Below are positions 36,889-45,583 of a DNA stretch of 64,000 nucleotides, one piece after another. The stretch's first letter is position 1. Each line of letters begins with the position of its first letter. Below the pieces are notes generated by a model. That model was not told where the DNA came from and made no database searches. It was given only the letters and a program-made list of their open reading frames with translations. A program made the position numbers and the translations under genes. Source of the DNA: Butyricicoccus porcorum (GTDB lineage: Bacteria > Bacillota > Clostridia > Oscillospirales > Butyricicoccaceae); assembly GCF_002157465.1 (NCBI RefSeq), contig NZ_NHOC01000007.1, positions 124,001-188,000 of the forward strand, given 5' to 3'.

Positions 36889-38031
36889 TTATTGGTCTTT
36901 TTTTGCGTGTTCCAGTCGGACGAGCAGGAGAGAGCTGACAAGCATGCCCGCGACAGCGGCGGTGATTGCCATCATGCCGGCAGAGATACCCAGTCGTGCA
37001 CCGACTGCACCCGTGATATACGGCATGACGATTGCTCCAATTCCGGCAGTAGGCAAAAGAATGCCCATGGCACGCGCCGACATGGCAGAGCCGACACAGG
37101 CGACGGCCGTCGGGTTGATGCCTGCGATGGACAGTCCGAACAGTGCGAGAAAGGCCAGAGCTGCCACAGAATGGTGCGCGTTCATCAGCCCGACATAGGT
37201 GATAAGACAGCAGACTGACATGAGCGCCAGCGCGCGCGGGTGGCTGCGGATGGGCAGGACAAATGCAACGGCAAGTCGTCCGATCAGCGTCGCCAGCCAG
37301 ATCACAGTGATGGTTCCCTGACTCCAGAAGGGCGGCAGGATACCGGTATCCTTAAAATAGGTGACCATCCAGCCGGTCACGCTGATTTCTGTGCAGTTTT
37401 GGAAGAAAATCAGGGCAGTCAGAATCCAGAAGCGTGTGCTGCGCAGAAAGCTCCAGTCGCTGTCTGCCTGTCCGGATGTCCGGCGGGTGGTGGACAGCCC
37501 TGCCTGCGAAAATAGCAGCCACAGCAGAAGGCCGCAGACTGCAAAGCCAAACATGGACGCGTTCCAGCTGATCCGACTCAATGCGGCGATAAACAGCGGG
37601 GAGAGCAGCGCGCCGACGGCATATGCTGCGTGAATGAGGTTCAAAGAGCGCGTGCGGTCGACGGCTTTTCCGGCGAGCACGTTGCTGGCGTTGAGTGTGC
37701 TGCCCTTTCCGATGCCTGCCAGAAAGAAAGCGGCGAACAGCCAGAGCGGATTGCCTGAAACTGCCATCAGACAAAAGCTGAGCATATAGCCTGCCGAGAG
37801 CAGGAGAACCGTGCGCCGGTCACCGAGATATGCGGGCAGCATGCCGGTCAGAAAGGCAGAAACCAGATTGCCGACGCTGAGCGCTGCGAGAAGGGTTCCG
37901 CCCAATTCATAATCAAATCCGTACCGATCCTGTAAAATTGTGAGCAGCACGCCGCCGCTTGCGACACATGCGCCGCTGAAAAACATCGTGCCGCGGGCGC
38001 AGATATCCGGCCGTAATGCCTGTGTTGCCAT
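36889..38031 (-). CDS. major facilitator superfamily transporter
   Basis: 380 residues with about twelve membrane helices. MFS signatures are visible: GNLVSAFLTGMLPAYLGDRR near residues 53-72 in the loop 2-3 region, and a second-half equivalent ATLIGRLAVAFVLPIRSHPR near 243-262. It begins with MATQALRPDICARGTMFFSG and has SD AGGAGG. Convergent with the urease operon. The substrate is unclear; the sequence looks closest to sugar or small-acid MFS carriers. Confidence 0.82.
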   Translation of the reverse strand: MATQALRPDICARGTMFFSGACVASGGVLLTILQDRYGFDYELGGTLLAALSVGNLVSAFLTGMLPAYLGDRRTVLLLSAGYMLSFCLMAVSGNPLWLFAAFFLAGIGKGSTLNASNVLAGKAVDRTRSLNLIHAAYAVGALLSPLFIAALSRISWNASMFGFAVCGLLLWLLFSQAGLSTTRRTSGQADSDWSFLRSTRFWILTALIFFQNCTEISVTGWMVTYFKDTGILPPFWSQGTITVIWLATLIGRLAVAFVLPIRSHPRALALMSVCCLITYVGLMNAHHSVAALAFLALFGLSIAGINPTAVACVGSAMSARAMGILLPTAGIGAIVMPYITGAVGARLGISAGMMAITAAVAGMLVSSLLLVRLEHAKKDQ

Positions 38032-38225
38032 TGTTGTCCTCCTGTATTGTCAAAATTATCAAATTTTGTTGCTCTGAAAATCATACCGCATATATTCTGG
38101 TGTTGTCAACCGCAATTTCGACAAGAACCGCATTGGGTGTCGGCGTTGATTTTTGTGTACGGATACCGTATACTGAAAGGCAAATAAAACAGATGGATAC
38201 ATATTATATAGGATGGATTTTGACG

Positions 38226-39182
38226 ATGAGATATTATTTTGCCCCGCTGGAAGGGATCACCGGATATATATTCAGAAACACCTATAAGGAGCATTTTGGC
38301 GCGATCGATGCCTATTTTTCCCCTTTTTTGGGGCCGAATCGCGACGGCGGGCTTCGGTCAGGGGAAATCAATGACATTCTGCCGCAGAATAACAGCAGAA
38401 TACATCTGGTACCGCAGATTCTGACCAATGATGCTGCCGCGTTTGGAACGGTCGCAGACCGGCTGTGCGAATACGGCTATGAGGAGGTCAATTTGAACCT
38501 CGGCTGTCCATCCGGGACTGTTGTCGCCAAGAAAAAGGGTGCAGGTCTTCTGGCGGAGATGGAACGGTTGGAACGCTTTCTGGATGAAATTTTTTCGCAG
38601 TGCTCCATTCGGATTTCCATTAAAACCAGAATTGGCAAGGACAGCCCAGAGGAATTCCCGGCACTGCTGGAGCTGTTTAACCGGTACCCGGTTTCTGAGC
38701 TGATTGTCCACCCGCGCGTACAGACAGATTTTTATAGAAACCAGCCCAACTGGGAGGCCTTTGCCTGCGCTGTAAACGGCGCAAACATGCCGGTGTGTTA
38801 CAACGGTGATTTATTCACGACAGAAGACATCTACCGCTTTGCGGCACGGTTTCCCACGGTAGAGACAGTCATGCTTGGGCGCGGTTTGCTGTCCAATCCC
38901 GGTCTTGCGGCGCAGGCAGAGGGACATGCACCGACAGATAAAAAGCACCTGTATGGCTTCCATGACGCGCTGCTGGAACGATATCAGGAGGTTTTATCCG
39001 GACAGCGCAATGTGTTGTTCAAGATGAAGGAGCTGTGGGTATATCTCAGCTGCCTGTTTGAACATCCCGAAAAATACGCCAAAAAAATCCGAAAAGCGCA
39101 GACGCTGGCGGCATACCGCAAGGCAGTCGATGAGCTGTTCGCGGAGCAGGAACTGCGGAACGAATCCAGCTTTGCAGGATAA
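38226..39182 (+). CDS. tRNA-dihydrouridine synthase family protein
   Basis: 318 residues from the ATG at 38226; upstream in-frame ATGs have poorer context. FMN TIM barrel typical of Dus: MRYYFAPLEGITGYIFRNTY at the start, EVNLNLGCPSGTVVAKKKGAG near residues 87-107 with the catalytic Cys, KTRIG near 136-140, LIVHPRVQ near 162-169, and VMLGRGLLSNPGL near 221-233. It reduces uridines of tRNA D-loops. Some bacterial Dus proteins are paralogous, so the exact position modified is not assigned. Confidence 0.93.
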   Translation: MRYYFAPLEGITGYIFRNTYKEHFGAIDAYFSPFLGPNRDGGLRSGEINDILPQNNSRIHLVPQILTNDAAAFGTVADRLCEYGYEEVNLNLGCPSGTVVAKKKGAGLLAEMERLERFLDEIFSQCSIRISIKTRIGKDSPEEFPALLELFNRYPVSELIVHPRVQTDFYRNQPNWEAFACAVNGANMPVCYNGDLFTTEDIYRFAARFPTVETVMLGRGLLSNPGLAAQAEGHAPTDKKHLYGFHDALLERYQEVLSGQRNVLFKMKELWVYLSCLFEHPEKYAKKIRKAQTLAAYRKAVDELFAEQELRNESSFAG

Positions 39183-39299
39183 TGGAATCGGACACATGGT
39201 CTGCGCTTCTGTGCATGCAGAGCGCAGATTTTTGTACCCTTGCGCCGAGATGGACGAGACACGGAAGTTAGCGAATGCTTAAAATTTTACCGGTAGTGA

Positions 39300-39328
39300 T
39301 TGACAGCCCGTTAGATGTGTGATATGCT
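39300..39328 (+). promoter_or_regulatory. promoter of the DtxR-family gene
   Basis: TTGACA, 17 bp, TATGCT. The TTAG-N6-CTAA palindrome follows 9 bp later. Confidence 0.75.
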
Positions 39329-39337
39329 GAAAACTAG

Positions 39338-39351
39338 TTAGCATAAGCTAA
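39338..39351. promoter_or_regulatory. DtxR-like operator A
   Basis: TTAGCATAAGCTAA, with perfect arms TTAGC/GCTAA. It lies immediately downstream of the promoter of the DtxR-family gene and shares the form TTAGC-N5-CTAA with operator B at 39865. Confidence 0.65.
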
Positions 39352-39407
39352 TAAGATATGCTTTTTCGGCAACCATATATGCCGGAGAGACAGGAGGAGG
39401 CAGGTAG

Positions 39408-39776
39408 ATGGAACTGACAAGTACACATCTGCGCTATTTATTGACAATGTACGAGCTGTCAAAGACCGGGAATGATATTCGACTGACAGAAATTGCGAGT
39501 ATCCTACAGGTCAAAAAAGCGTCAGCAGCGCGCATTGTCGCTGTTTTTCGTGACAAAGAGCTGGTGATTCAGCAGCCGTATGGCAAGGTCCATCTAACGG
39601 AATATGGCAGGCAGACGGCGGGCCTGTATGAGCAGTGTGTGGACAACCTCGCAGCGTGCCTGATCCGTGCAGGACTTCCTCTGAGCGCGCAGGAAGCACA
39701 GCAGGCCGCCTGTGTTCTGTTGACAGAGCTGCCAGAGGCGTGTATCCGAAAGATGAAAAAAGTTGTTGACAACTAA
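39408..39776 (+). CDS. DtxR/MntR-family metal-dependent regulator
   Basis: 122 residues. The N-terminal winged helix (residues 5-65) has YLLTMYELSKTG and IRLTEIASILQVKKASAARIV, as in DtxR/MntR. The dimer/metal domain is short, like MntR, and includes CVLLTELPEACIRKM near the end. There is no C-terminal SH3 domain. SD GGAGGAGG. It has its own promoter and operator and lies just before the extracellular flavin redox operon. Iron or manganese is the probable cofactor; context of a possible metal-reducing system favours iron. Confidence 0.82.
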   Translation: MELTSTHLRYLLTMYELSKTGNDIRLTEIASILQVKKASAARIVAVFRDKELVIQQPYGKVHLTEYGRQTAGLYEQCVDNLAACLIRAGLPLSAQEAQQAACVLLTELPEACIRKMKKVVDN

Positions 39777-39794
39777 CAAGAGACGCGCTATAAT
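39766..39794 (+). promoter_or_regulatory. consensus sigma-A promoter overlapping the DtxR gene end
   Basis: TTGACA, 17 bp, TATAAT, a perfect match. Its -35 lies in a GTTGTTGACAACTAAC sequence that resembles a degenerate DtxR box. Transcripts meet a terminator hairpin within about 20-25 nt. Confidence 0.8.
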
Positions 39795-39818
39795 TTACCT
39801 GTCAGAAATAAGAAGAAA

Positions 39819-39856
39819 AGTTGCGTGGAGAGTTTGCTCCACGCAACTGCTTTTTT
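39819..39856 (+). terminator. attenuator-like terminator before the SLH gene
   Basis: AGTTGCGTGGAG pairs perfectly with CTCCACGCAACT and is followed by GC then T6. It stands between a consensus promoter and the SLH-flavin operon. Confidence 0.85.
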
Positions 39857-39864
39857 CAAAGAAA

Positions 39865-39880
39865 GTTAGCTCATACTAAC
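39865..39880. promoter_or_regulatory. DtxR-like operator B
   Basis: GTTAGCTCATACTAAC, arms GTTAG/CTAAC with a 6-bp spacer. It sits 31 bp before the SLH protein start codon. Confidence 0.65.
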
Positions 39881-39911
39881 AACACCACACGCGGACAGAA
39901 AGGAAAGTAAC

Positions 39912-42140
39912 GTGAAAAAGAATAACAGATTTGCAGTACGTGCGTGCAGCATTGTGACCGCAGGCGGCATGTTGCTCGGCAGCGGTGCAGCGTTGGCGGC
40001 GAATTCGGATATCACCGGACATTGGGCAGAAGCTACGCTTCAGGCATTTATTAACAAGGGTTATCTGGCAGGCTACGGTGACGGCATTTACAAGCCGGAC
40101 AACACCATTACCCGCGCAGAGTTCTCTGCGATTGCGAATGAAGTCAAGCAGTACACCGAAGGCAGCGCGAATATCGCACGATATACAGATGTTTCGGAAA
40201 AAGATTGGTTTTATGCGGATCTGAGTGCGGCGCTGAAGGCTGGATATATGAAGGGTACCACTGCAACTACGATGGAGCCGAATAAAAATCTGACACGTGC
40301 AGAGGGCTTTACGATGGTTGCCAATATGCTTGGTCTGGAATGCAACGGAACACGTGCGGATTTGAAGGGCTTTGCGGATGCGGCAGACGTTCCGGAGTGG
40401 GCGGTATCGTATGTCGGTGCACTCGTGCGCGAAGGTCTGATTGCGGGCTATCAGGCTGCCGACGGCAGTGTGACCATTCAGACGGGCAACAGCATGACGC
40501 GCGCAGAGGCCATTGTCATGCTGAACAAGTGCCTGATGGGAGATCCGGATGAATTGGTCTATGTCAGCATGAATATCCCGTATGCGGATTTCTATGCGGC
40601 GGAAATCAACAATACGGATGCGGTCGATGCCGTTTCGTCCGCAACCAATGCCAAGTCGATCAAGAATGGCGAGGGTGAACTGAACGAAGGTACCTATAAC
40701 GACTACAATGCAGATACCTGGGTTGCCGGGGAGTCGCGTGTCAATATCAAGGGTGTGACCTATCCGGTTGCGGTTTGCAGAGGTGATCTGGCGAAGCTGC
40801 CGCAGGCGCAGAGCGCACAGTCGGATTATTATTACACCATGCTCGACAGTGCGCCCGCTGTTTACAAGACGCTGACCGTCGATGGAGACAAGCTGACATT
40901 TGGAAAGGCGGAGTGCGAGGCGCAGAAGTTGGAAGCTGGCGTTTCGATTTCGACCAACAGCGCGTGGGGCGATTACCAGTTAGAAATTGACACCGATGCA
41001 TTTGACAATGCCAAGGTGTATGGTGTCGTCCTGTCTGCGGAGAAGGACGGCGTGACAACCGCCTATGGTATGCGCCATCAGGAGAACATCTGGAGAAAAA
41101 CGGAAATCGCATGGTCGTCCGGCATCAAGACCACGGAGCCGCACGGCAATACGCTCAATTCGGAGCACTATGTCGGCCTGATGGGCAGCACGATCCAGTC
41201 GGTGACATATTATACCGATGCGGGTGTGTATACCATTGACTGCAATGCTTATGTGGCAAAGAAGTTTGTCAGCACGCTTGCCGTTGAAAATGCACCGGCA
41301 GATAGTGGCCGCACTGCTGTCTCAATGGAAGACTTCCCGGAGGACTATGACAAGCAGTATGTGGTCACCAATGCAAAGGGAGAAACGGTTGAAGGCTTTG
41401 CCTGCGATGGTCAGAGTGTTTCCTGGACGGGGACTCCGACTGTCGGTCAATATACATTGACGGTTTCCGACCAGAGCGGCGTCTATGCACCGGTATCTAC
41501 GTCCTTTGTGCTGACAAGTGATGCGGTTGTAGCGGCTTATGACGCGCAGAATATCCAACTGATTCGTGCCGAGGATGCTGCGGAGGATGATTTCTCCAAT
41601 TATCTGGCCAATATCGCAAGCGTCACAGTCGGTGAAACCTCCTATAATGCGAGTGGAAAGCGTTCCGTCAAAATCATCAATGATGACGGTACAATCAACT
41701 TGGAAGCAAAGTCAGGTGAGACGGCGATTTTTGAAGCAGGCAAGACCTATTCCGTCGAAGTCACGGCGACGGGCTATACCAAAAATCTGAGCTTTACGTT
41801 GTCTGTTCCGGGCGGTGAGCAGACGCTGACCGGAACTGCGACCACTGAGCCGGATGAATTCCACGATTTTGACGCCTATGATATTACCATTGACGTCGTT
41901 GTGGAGAACGATGTTGTGAAGTCGATTGCGCTGAACACCGGCTGCAAAATTGATGACGAAAATCTGACCTATTTCAACAAGGCAATGAACGGCAGAGGCT
42001 CGAAGGCAGGTATCGCCGCACAGCTGACCGGCAAAAGTGTCTCGGAGCTCTCTTCTGTGGAGTGCGACGCCGTTTCCACTGCAACCTGCTCCTCCAATGC
42101 GATTGTGAAGGCAGTGCAGAATGCAGTCAAGGGCGAATAA
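39912..42140 (+). CDS. SLH-domain surface protein with FMN-binding-like domains
   Basis: 742 residues. Signal peptide: MKKNNRFAVRACSIV then a hydrophobic stretch to GAALAA. Three SLH domains follow (about 32-75, 90-140, 152-205; for example DITGHWAEATLQAFI), which anchor the protein to the cell wall. A motif VDAVSSATNAK lies near residues 236-246, and the C-terminal domain ends in ECDAVSTATCSSNAIVKA near 717-734. Both resemble the flavinylation motif D-x-x-S-G-A-T-x-S of FMN_bind domains, with Gly replaced by Ser or Thr. It probably forms the outermost electron carrier of the operon. Confidence 0.8.
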   Translation: MKKNNRFAVRACSIVTAGGMLLGSGAALAANSDITGHWAEATLQAFINKGYLAGYGDGIYKPDNTITRAEFSAIANEVKQYTEGSANIARYTDVSEKDWFYADLSAALKAGYMKGTTATTMEPNKNLTRAEGFTMVANMLGLECNGTRADLKGFADAADVPEWAVSYVGALVREGLIAGYQAADGSVTIQTGNSMTRAEAIVMLNKCLMGDPDELVYVSMNIPYADFYAAEINNTDAVDAVSSATNAKSIKNGEGELNEGTYNDYNADTWVAGESRVNIKGVTYPVAVCRGDLAKLPQAQSAQSDYYYTMLDSAPAVYKTLTVDGDKLTFGKAECEAQKLEAGVSISTNSAWGDYQLEIDTDAFDNAKVYGVVLSAEKDGVTTAYGMRHQENIWRKTEIAWSSGIKTTEPHGNTLNSEHYVGLMGSTIQSVTYYTDAGVYTIDCNAYVAKKFVSTLAVENAPADSGRTAVSMEDFPEDYDKQYVVTNAKGETVEGFACDGQSVSWTGTPTVGQYTLTVSDQSGVYAPVSTSFVLTSDAVVAAYDAQNIQLIRAEDAAEDDFSNYLANIASVTVGETSYNASGKRSVKIINDDGTINLEAKSGETAIFEAGKTYSVEVTATGYTKNLSFTLSVPGGEQTLTGTATTEPDEFHDFDAYDITIDVVVENDVVKSIALNTGCKIDDENLTYFNKAMNGRGSKAGIAAQLTGKSVSELSSVECDAVSTATCSSNAIVKAVQNAVKGE

Positions 42141-42166
42141 CGAACAACAGGTAATACAAACGGCAT

Positions 42167-42193
42167 GCCTCGGCCGGGTCTTCCGGCCGGGGC
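42167..42193 (+). other. intercistronic hairpin after the SLH gene
   Basis: GCCTCGGCCGG pairs with CCGGCCGGGGC around GTCTT, with no T-run. It is probably a processing or stability element allowing higher expression of the SLH gene than of the rest. Confidence 0.55.
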
Positions 42194-42218
42194 ACGCTGT
42201 CTGGCGGGAGGATTTTAC

Positions 42219-42596
42219 GTGGAGCTGAAAAAACAGGATATCATTTTGATCTGTGGCCTTTTGGCAGGAAGCCTGCTGTTCGGTTCCGCTCTCGCGCTGG
42301 GACGAACGGACGGAGATACGGTTGTCGTACGTGTCTCCGGAGAGAAGGTTGCAGAGTTTTCACAGAACCGAAACACGGTATATTGTATTGAGGGCGCAGG
42401 CAGCGGAGTCAATGCACTTGTGATACAGGACAGAGAGGTCTGGCTGGAGGACGCGAGCTGTCCGGATCAGCTGTGCGTGCATCAGGGTCATATCCGGCAT
42501 GTGGGAGAAAGTATTATCTGTCTGCCCAATGAGGTGGTTGTTGCCATCGAAGGAAAAGCAGAAGGAAGCGCGGCGCCGGATGTTGTGGCGTCTTGA
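42219..42596 (+). CDS. NusG domain II-type membrane-anchored protein
   Basis: 125 residues from a GTG at 42219 with GGGAGGA 6 nt upstream. One N-terminal membrane helix (IILICGLLAGSLLFGSALAL) anchors an external NusG-II-like beta domain. SCPDQLCVHQGHI near residues 84-96 is the characteristic C-P-x-x-x-C segment, and ICLPNEVVVAIEG follows near 101-113. Such proteins recur beside Gx-transporter-like and FMN-binding proteins in flavin-based extracellular electron transfer loci. Start codon and family are well supported; biochemical role unknown. Confidence 0.82.
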   Translation: MELKKQDIILICGLLAGSLLFGSALALGRTDGDTVVVRVSGEKVAEFSQNRNTVYCIEGAGSGVNALVIQDREVWLEDASCPDQLCVHQGHIRHVGESIICLPNEVVVAIEGKAEGSAAPDVVAS

Positions 42597-42620
42597 ATAC
42601 ACTGTGAAAGGGAGCAATCG

Positions 42621-43127
42621 ATGAGAAAGACCAAATGTTTGGCTGAATATGGCATGCTGGCGGCACTCGCCATGGTGCTCAGCTATTTGGAAACGCTGAT
42701 TCCGGCATTTTTTGCCGTGCCCGGCATGAAGCTGGGATTGACCAATCTCGTGGTGCTGGCAGCGCTGTACCGTATGGGTGCGCGGCCGGCAATCACCATC
42801 AATTTTGTGCGCATTATCCTGACGTCGATGCTGTTCGGCACGGCGGTCAGCCTGTGGTATTCACTGGTCGGCGGCCTGATGTCCGGGGCGGTTATGATTG
42901 CGCTGAAGCAGACCGGAAAATTTCAGCCGCTGACAGTCAGCATAGCGGGCGGCGTGGCACACAACGTCGGACAGATTGTGATCGCCATGCTTGTCATGCA
43001 GACAACCGCGGTTGCATGGTATCTGCTGGCATTGTGGGTGTCCGGCATTGCGGCAGGTGCGGTTATCGGACTGCTGGGTGGCTGGCTGATTGACCGCCTT
43101 CCGAAAACAGAAGGGAGCATGGCATGA
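42621..43127 (+). CDS. Gx-transporter family / heptaprenyl diphosphate synthase component I-like membrane protein
   Basis: 168 residues with about five membrane helices: ECF S-component-like fold, with YLETLIPAFFAVPGMKLGLT near residues 20-39 and VAHNVGQIVIAMLV near 111-124. The annotation as heptaprenyl synthase component I is traditional; in EET-type clusters the partner pair NusG-II plus this protein recurs and is thought to be part of the electron-transfer machinery. Its stop overlaps the apbE start by 4 nt (ATGA). Confidence 0.8.
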   Translation: MRKTKCLAEYGMLAALAMVLSYLETLIPAFFAVPGMKLGLTNLVVLAALYRMGARPAITINFVRIILTSMLFGTAVSLWYSLVGGLMSGAVMIALKQTGKFQPLTVSIAGGVAHNVGQIVIAMLVMQTTAVAWYLLALWVSGIAAGAVIGLLGGWLIDRLPKTEGSMA

Positions 43128-44182
43128 GAAAAGATTGGATTGCAGGCGCGCTTACCGTCTGTCTGCTGCTCACGGGCTGCGGCACGGGAGCAGAAAATAC
43201 AGCAGAAGCCGCAGGGAGCAGCGTGCAGACAAATACAGAAGAACCTGTGAGCAGGGAAATCTTTGCAATGGATACCTATATGATCATCACAGCCTACGGT
43301 GAAAATGGACAGGAGGCAGTGGATGCCGCCGAACAGGAAATTGATCGGCTGGATGCACTGTTGTCTACCGGCTCGGCGGACAGTGAAATCTCGAGACTCA
43401 ATGCCGCAGGAACAGCACAGCTGTCAGAGGATTCCGCAGAACTGGTGTCCCGCGCGCTGGAAATCAATCGCGGAACAGGCGGCGCATTTGATATCACAGT
43501 CTATCCGCTCATGCAGGCGTGGGGCTTCACGGACGAAGCCTATCAGGTTCCGTCGGACAGTACGATTGCGGCGCTGTTGGAGCACACCGGAAGCGATCAG
43601 CTGGACTGGGATGATGACAGCAACACACTCACGCTGGGAGATGGACAGGCAGTTGATCTCGGCGGCATTGCAAAGGGCTATACCTCCGGCCGCATTATGG
43701 AGTTGTTTGATGAATACGGCGTTCAGAGCGGTCTGGTTTCGCTCGGCGGAAATATGCACGTGCACGGCACAAAACCGGACGGCGATAAATGGCGCGTTGG
43801 TGTTCAGGACCCCGAAAATTCGGAGAATATTGTCGGTGTGCTCGAGGTGACTGACTGTGCAGTTATCACCTCCGGTGGCTATGAGCGGTATTTTGAGCAG
43901 AACGGAACAACGTATCATCATATTATAGATCCGTCCACGGGCAAGCCTGCGGACAGCGGACTGTCTTCCGTTACCATTGTGAGTGCCGACGGCACACTTG
44001 CAGATGGCCTTTCAACGGCGTTGTTTGTCATGGGCGCAGATAAAGCAGCAGAATACTGGCGGCAGCATGCGGATGAATTTGACGCAGTGCTGATTGCAGA
44101 TGACGGTTCGATTTCTGTGACGGAGGGTATCGCGGATGCCTTTTCCAGCGATCAGTCCTTTGAAATAATTTCACGAAAGTAA
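43124..44182 (+). CDS. apbE: FAD:protein FMN transferase (ApbE), lipoprotein
   Basis: 352 residues. Lipobox LLLTGC at residues 14-19 makes it a surface lipoprotein. The ApbE fold is clear: FAMDTYMIITAYG near 47-59, RGTGGAFDITVYPLMQAWGF near 115-134, VDLGGIAKGYTSGRIMELF near 176-194, SLGGNMHVHG near 206-215, and HHIIDPSTGKPADSGLSSVT near 265-284 with a metal-binding Asp downstream (SADGTLADGLSTALFVMG). It attaches FMN from FAD to Thr in SGAT motifs, exactly the motifs present in the next two genes. Confidence 0.96.
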   Translation: MRKDWIAGALTVCLLLTGCGTGAENTAEAAGSSVQTNTEEPVSREIFAMDTYMIITAYGENGQEAVDAAEQEIDRLDALLSTGSADSEISRLNAAGTAQLSEDSAELVSRALEINRGTGGAFDITVYPLMQAWGFTDEAYQVPSDSTIAALLEHTGSDQLDWDDDSNTLTLGDGQAVDLGGIAKGYTSGRIMELFDEYGVQSGLVSLGGNMHVHGTKPDGDKWRVGVQDPENSENIVGVLEVTDCAVITSGGYERYFEQNGTTYHHIIDPSTGKPADSGLSSVTIVSADGTLADGLSTALFVMGADKAAEYWRQHADEFDAVLIADDGSISVTEGIADAFSSDQSFEIISRK

Positions 44183-44197
44183 TGCGGGAGGCAGAGC

Positions 44198-45583
44198 ATG
44201 CGTATTTTTCACAATGATACAGTTGACAGACTGGCAAAACGACTGATTCCGGGCGTGGCGGTTGCAGGTCTTGCCGCATGGGGCATTGCATATGGCGGAC
44301 CGGAGCTGGAAAATGTTCCGGGGCTGATTCCACTGGCGGAGGCAGTTGAGCTGGAAAACGGGGAAAGCACATCTTCGGGTTCCGCCGCGGGTACACTTGC
44401 GGCGCTCAATGCGGCAAGCCAGGGAGGAACTTCTTCCGACCCGTTTACAGACGGTACCTATAAAGATGGCACGTATACTGGTACGGCACGGGGCTTTGGC
44501 GGCAATATTACCGTGAAGGTAACCATTTCGGGCGGGAAAATTGCATCGATTGATGTCGTTTCTGCACCGGCGGAAACGCCGTCCTATTTCGCACGTGCCA
44601 AGGGCGTCATCTCTCAAATTCTGTCCAAACAGAGCCCCAACGTAGACACGGTATCCGGTGCGACCTATTCCTCCAACGGAATCATCAATGCGGTCAAGCG
44701 TGCGCTCACGCAGGCGGCAGGCGGCACCTCCGGCGGGGAGGATGAAACATCGTCTGTTCCGGCAAACCCGACTACACCGACTGAACCGGCCAAGCCAGAT
44801 GATTTTACAGACGGCACATATAAGGATGGGGCTTATACCGGCACTGCTGAGGGCTTTGGCGGCAATATTACCGTGAAGGTAACCATTTCGGGCGGGCAGA
44901 TCAAAGCCATTGATGTGGTTTCTGCAAAGGATGAAACACCGTCATATTTTGAAAGGGCAAAGGCAGTCATTGCACAGGTCATTGCAAAACAGACACCAAA
45001 TGTTGATACAGTGTCCGGCGCAACCTATTCGTCCAATGGCATCCTGAATGCGGTGCGGCGCGCACTCACACAGGCTTCCGGACAACCCGAAGAGCCGGAG
45101 CAGCCCGATACACCGGAACAGCCGGAGGAACCGACGACGCCTCAGGAGCCGGATGAGAATACAGAGACAGAGGACATGGTCTATTCGGCAGAGGTATCCT
45201 GCGTGCCGGATGAATTCGGCGATTTTGACGCGTATGATATGACGGTTGCCGTTACGGTGCGCCAGACGACCAAAACCGAGACCCAAACGGCAACAGATGC
45301 GGACGGGAACACGAAGACCGTAACGAAAAAAACGGTAACACGTGCGCTTTCCAATATCGCTGTTACCCGGCCGGATGCCGCTTCTGAAAATTGGCGGTAT
45401 ATCACCTGGGCATTGGACGGCAGAGGCAGTGCAGCGGGTATCAAGGCACAGGCAATCGAAAAACAGAGCTTTGGCGGGCTGGATGTGGTCAGTCGGGCAA
45501 CCTGTTCGTCCAAATCCATCGTGGAAGCGGGCAAAATGCTTGACCTGGCGCTCGGCACGACAGTCACGGAGGAGGAACAGTGA
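44198..45583 (+). CDS. multi-domain FMN-binding protein
   Basis: 461 residues. An N-terminal membrane helix lies near residues 20-45. Two FMN_bind domains follow (about 85-170 and 205-290), each with DGTYxGTAxGFGGNI and the flavinylation motif DTVSGATYSS (acceptor Thr). A Pro/Glu-rich linker (EQPEEPTTPQEP type) leads to a third domain ending in LDVVSRATCSSKSIVEA, like that in the SLH protein. The two SGAT domains share a 46-nt identical DNA stretch. It should carry two covalent FMNs, perhaps a third flavin, spanning the cell wall space. Confidence 0.92.
   Translation: MRIFHNDTVDRLAKRLIPGVAVAGLAAWGIAYGGPELENVPGLIPLAEAVELENGESTSSGSAAGTLAALNAASQGGTSSDPFTDGTYKDGTYTGTARGFGGNITVKVTISGGKIASIDVVSAPAETPSYFARAKGVISQILSKQSPNVDTVSGATYSSNGIINAVKRALTQAAGGTSGGEDETSSVPANPTTPTEPAKPDDFTDGTYKDGAYTGTAEGFGGNITVKVTISGGQIKAIDVVSAKDETPSYFERAKAVIAQVIAKQTPNVDTVSGATYSSNGILNAVRRALTQASGQPEEPEQPDTPEQPEEPTTPQEPDENTETEDMVYSAEVSCVPDEFGDFDAYDMTVAVTVRQTTKTETQTATDADGNTKTVTKKTVTRALSNIAVTRPDAASENWRYITWALDGRGSAAGIKAQAIEKQSFGGLDVVSRATCSSKSIVEAGKMLDLALGTTVTEEEQ
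44491..44536 (+). repeat. 46-nt direct repeat, copy 1
   Basis: Identical to 44851-44896, exactly 360 nt apart, encoding GFGGNITVKVTISGG in both FMN domains. Evidence for recent domain duplication or gene conversion. Confidence 0.95.
44851..44896 (+). repeat. 46-nt direct repeat, copy 2
   Basis: Identical to 44491-44536. Recombination between the copies would remove or add one 120-residue FMN domain in frame. Confidence 0.95.
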
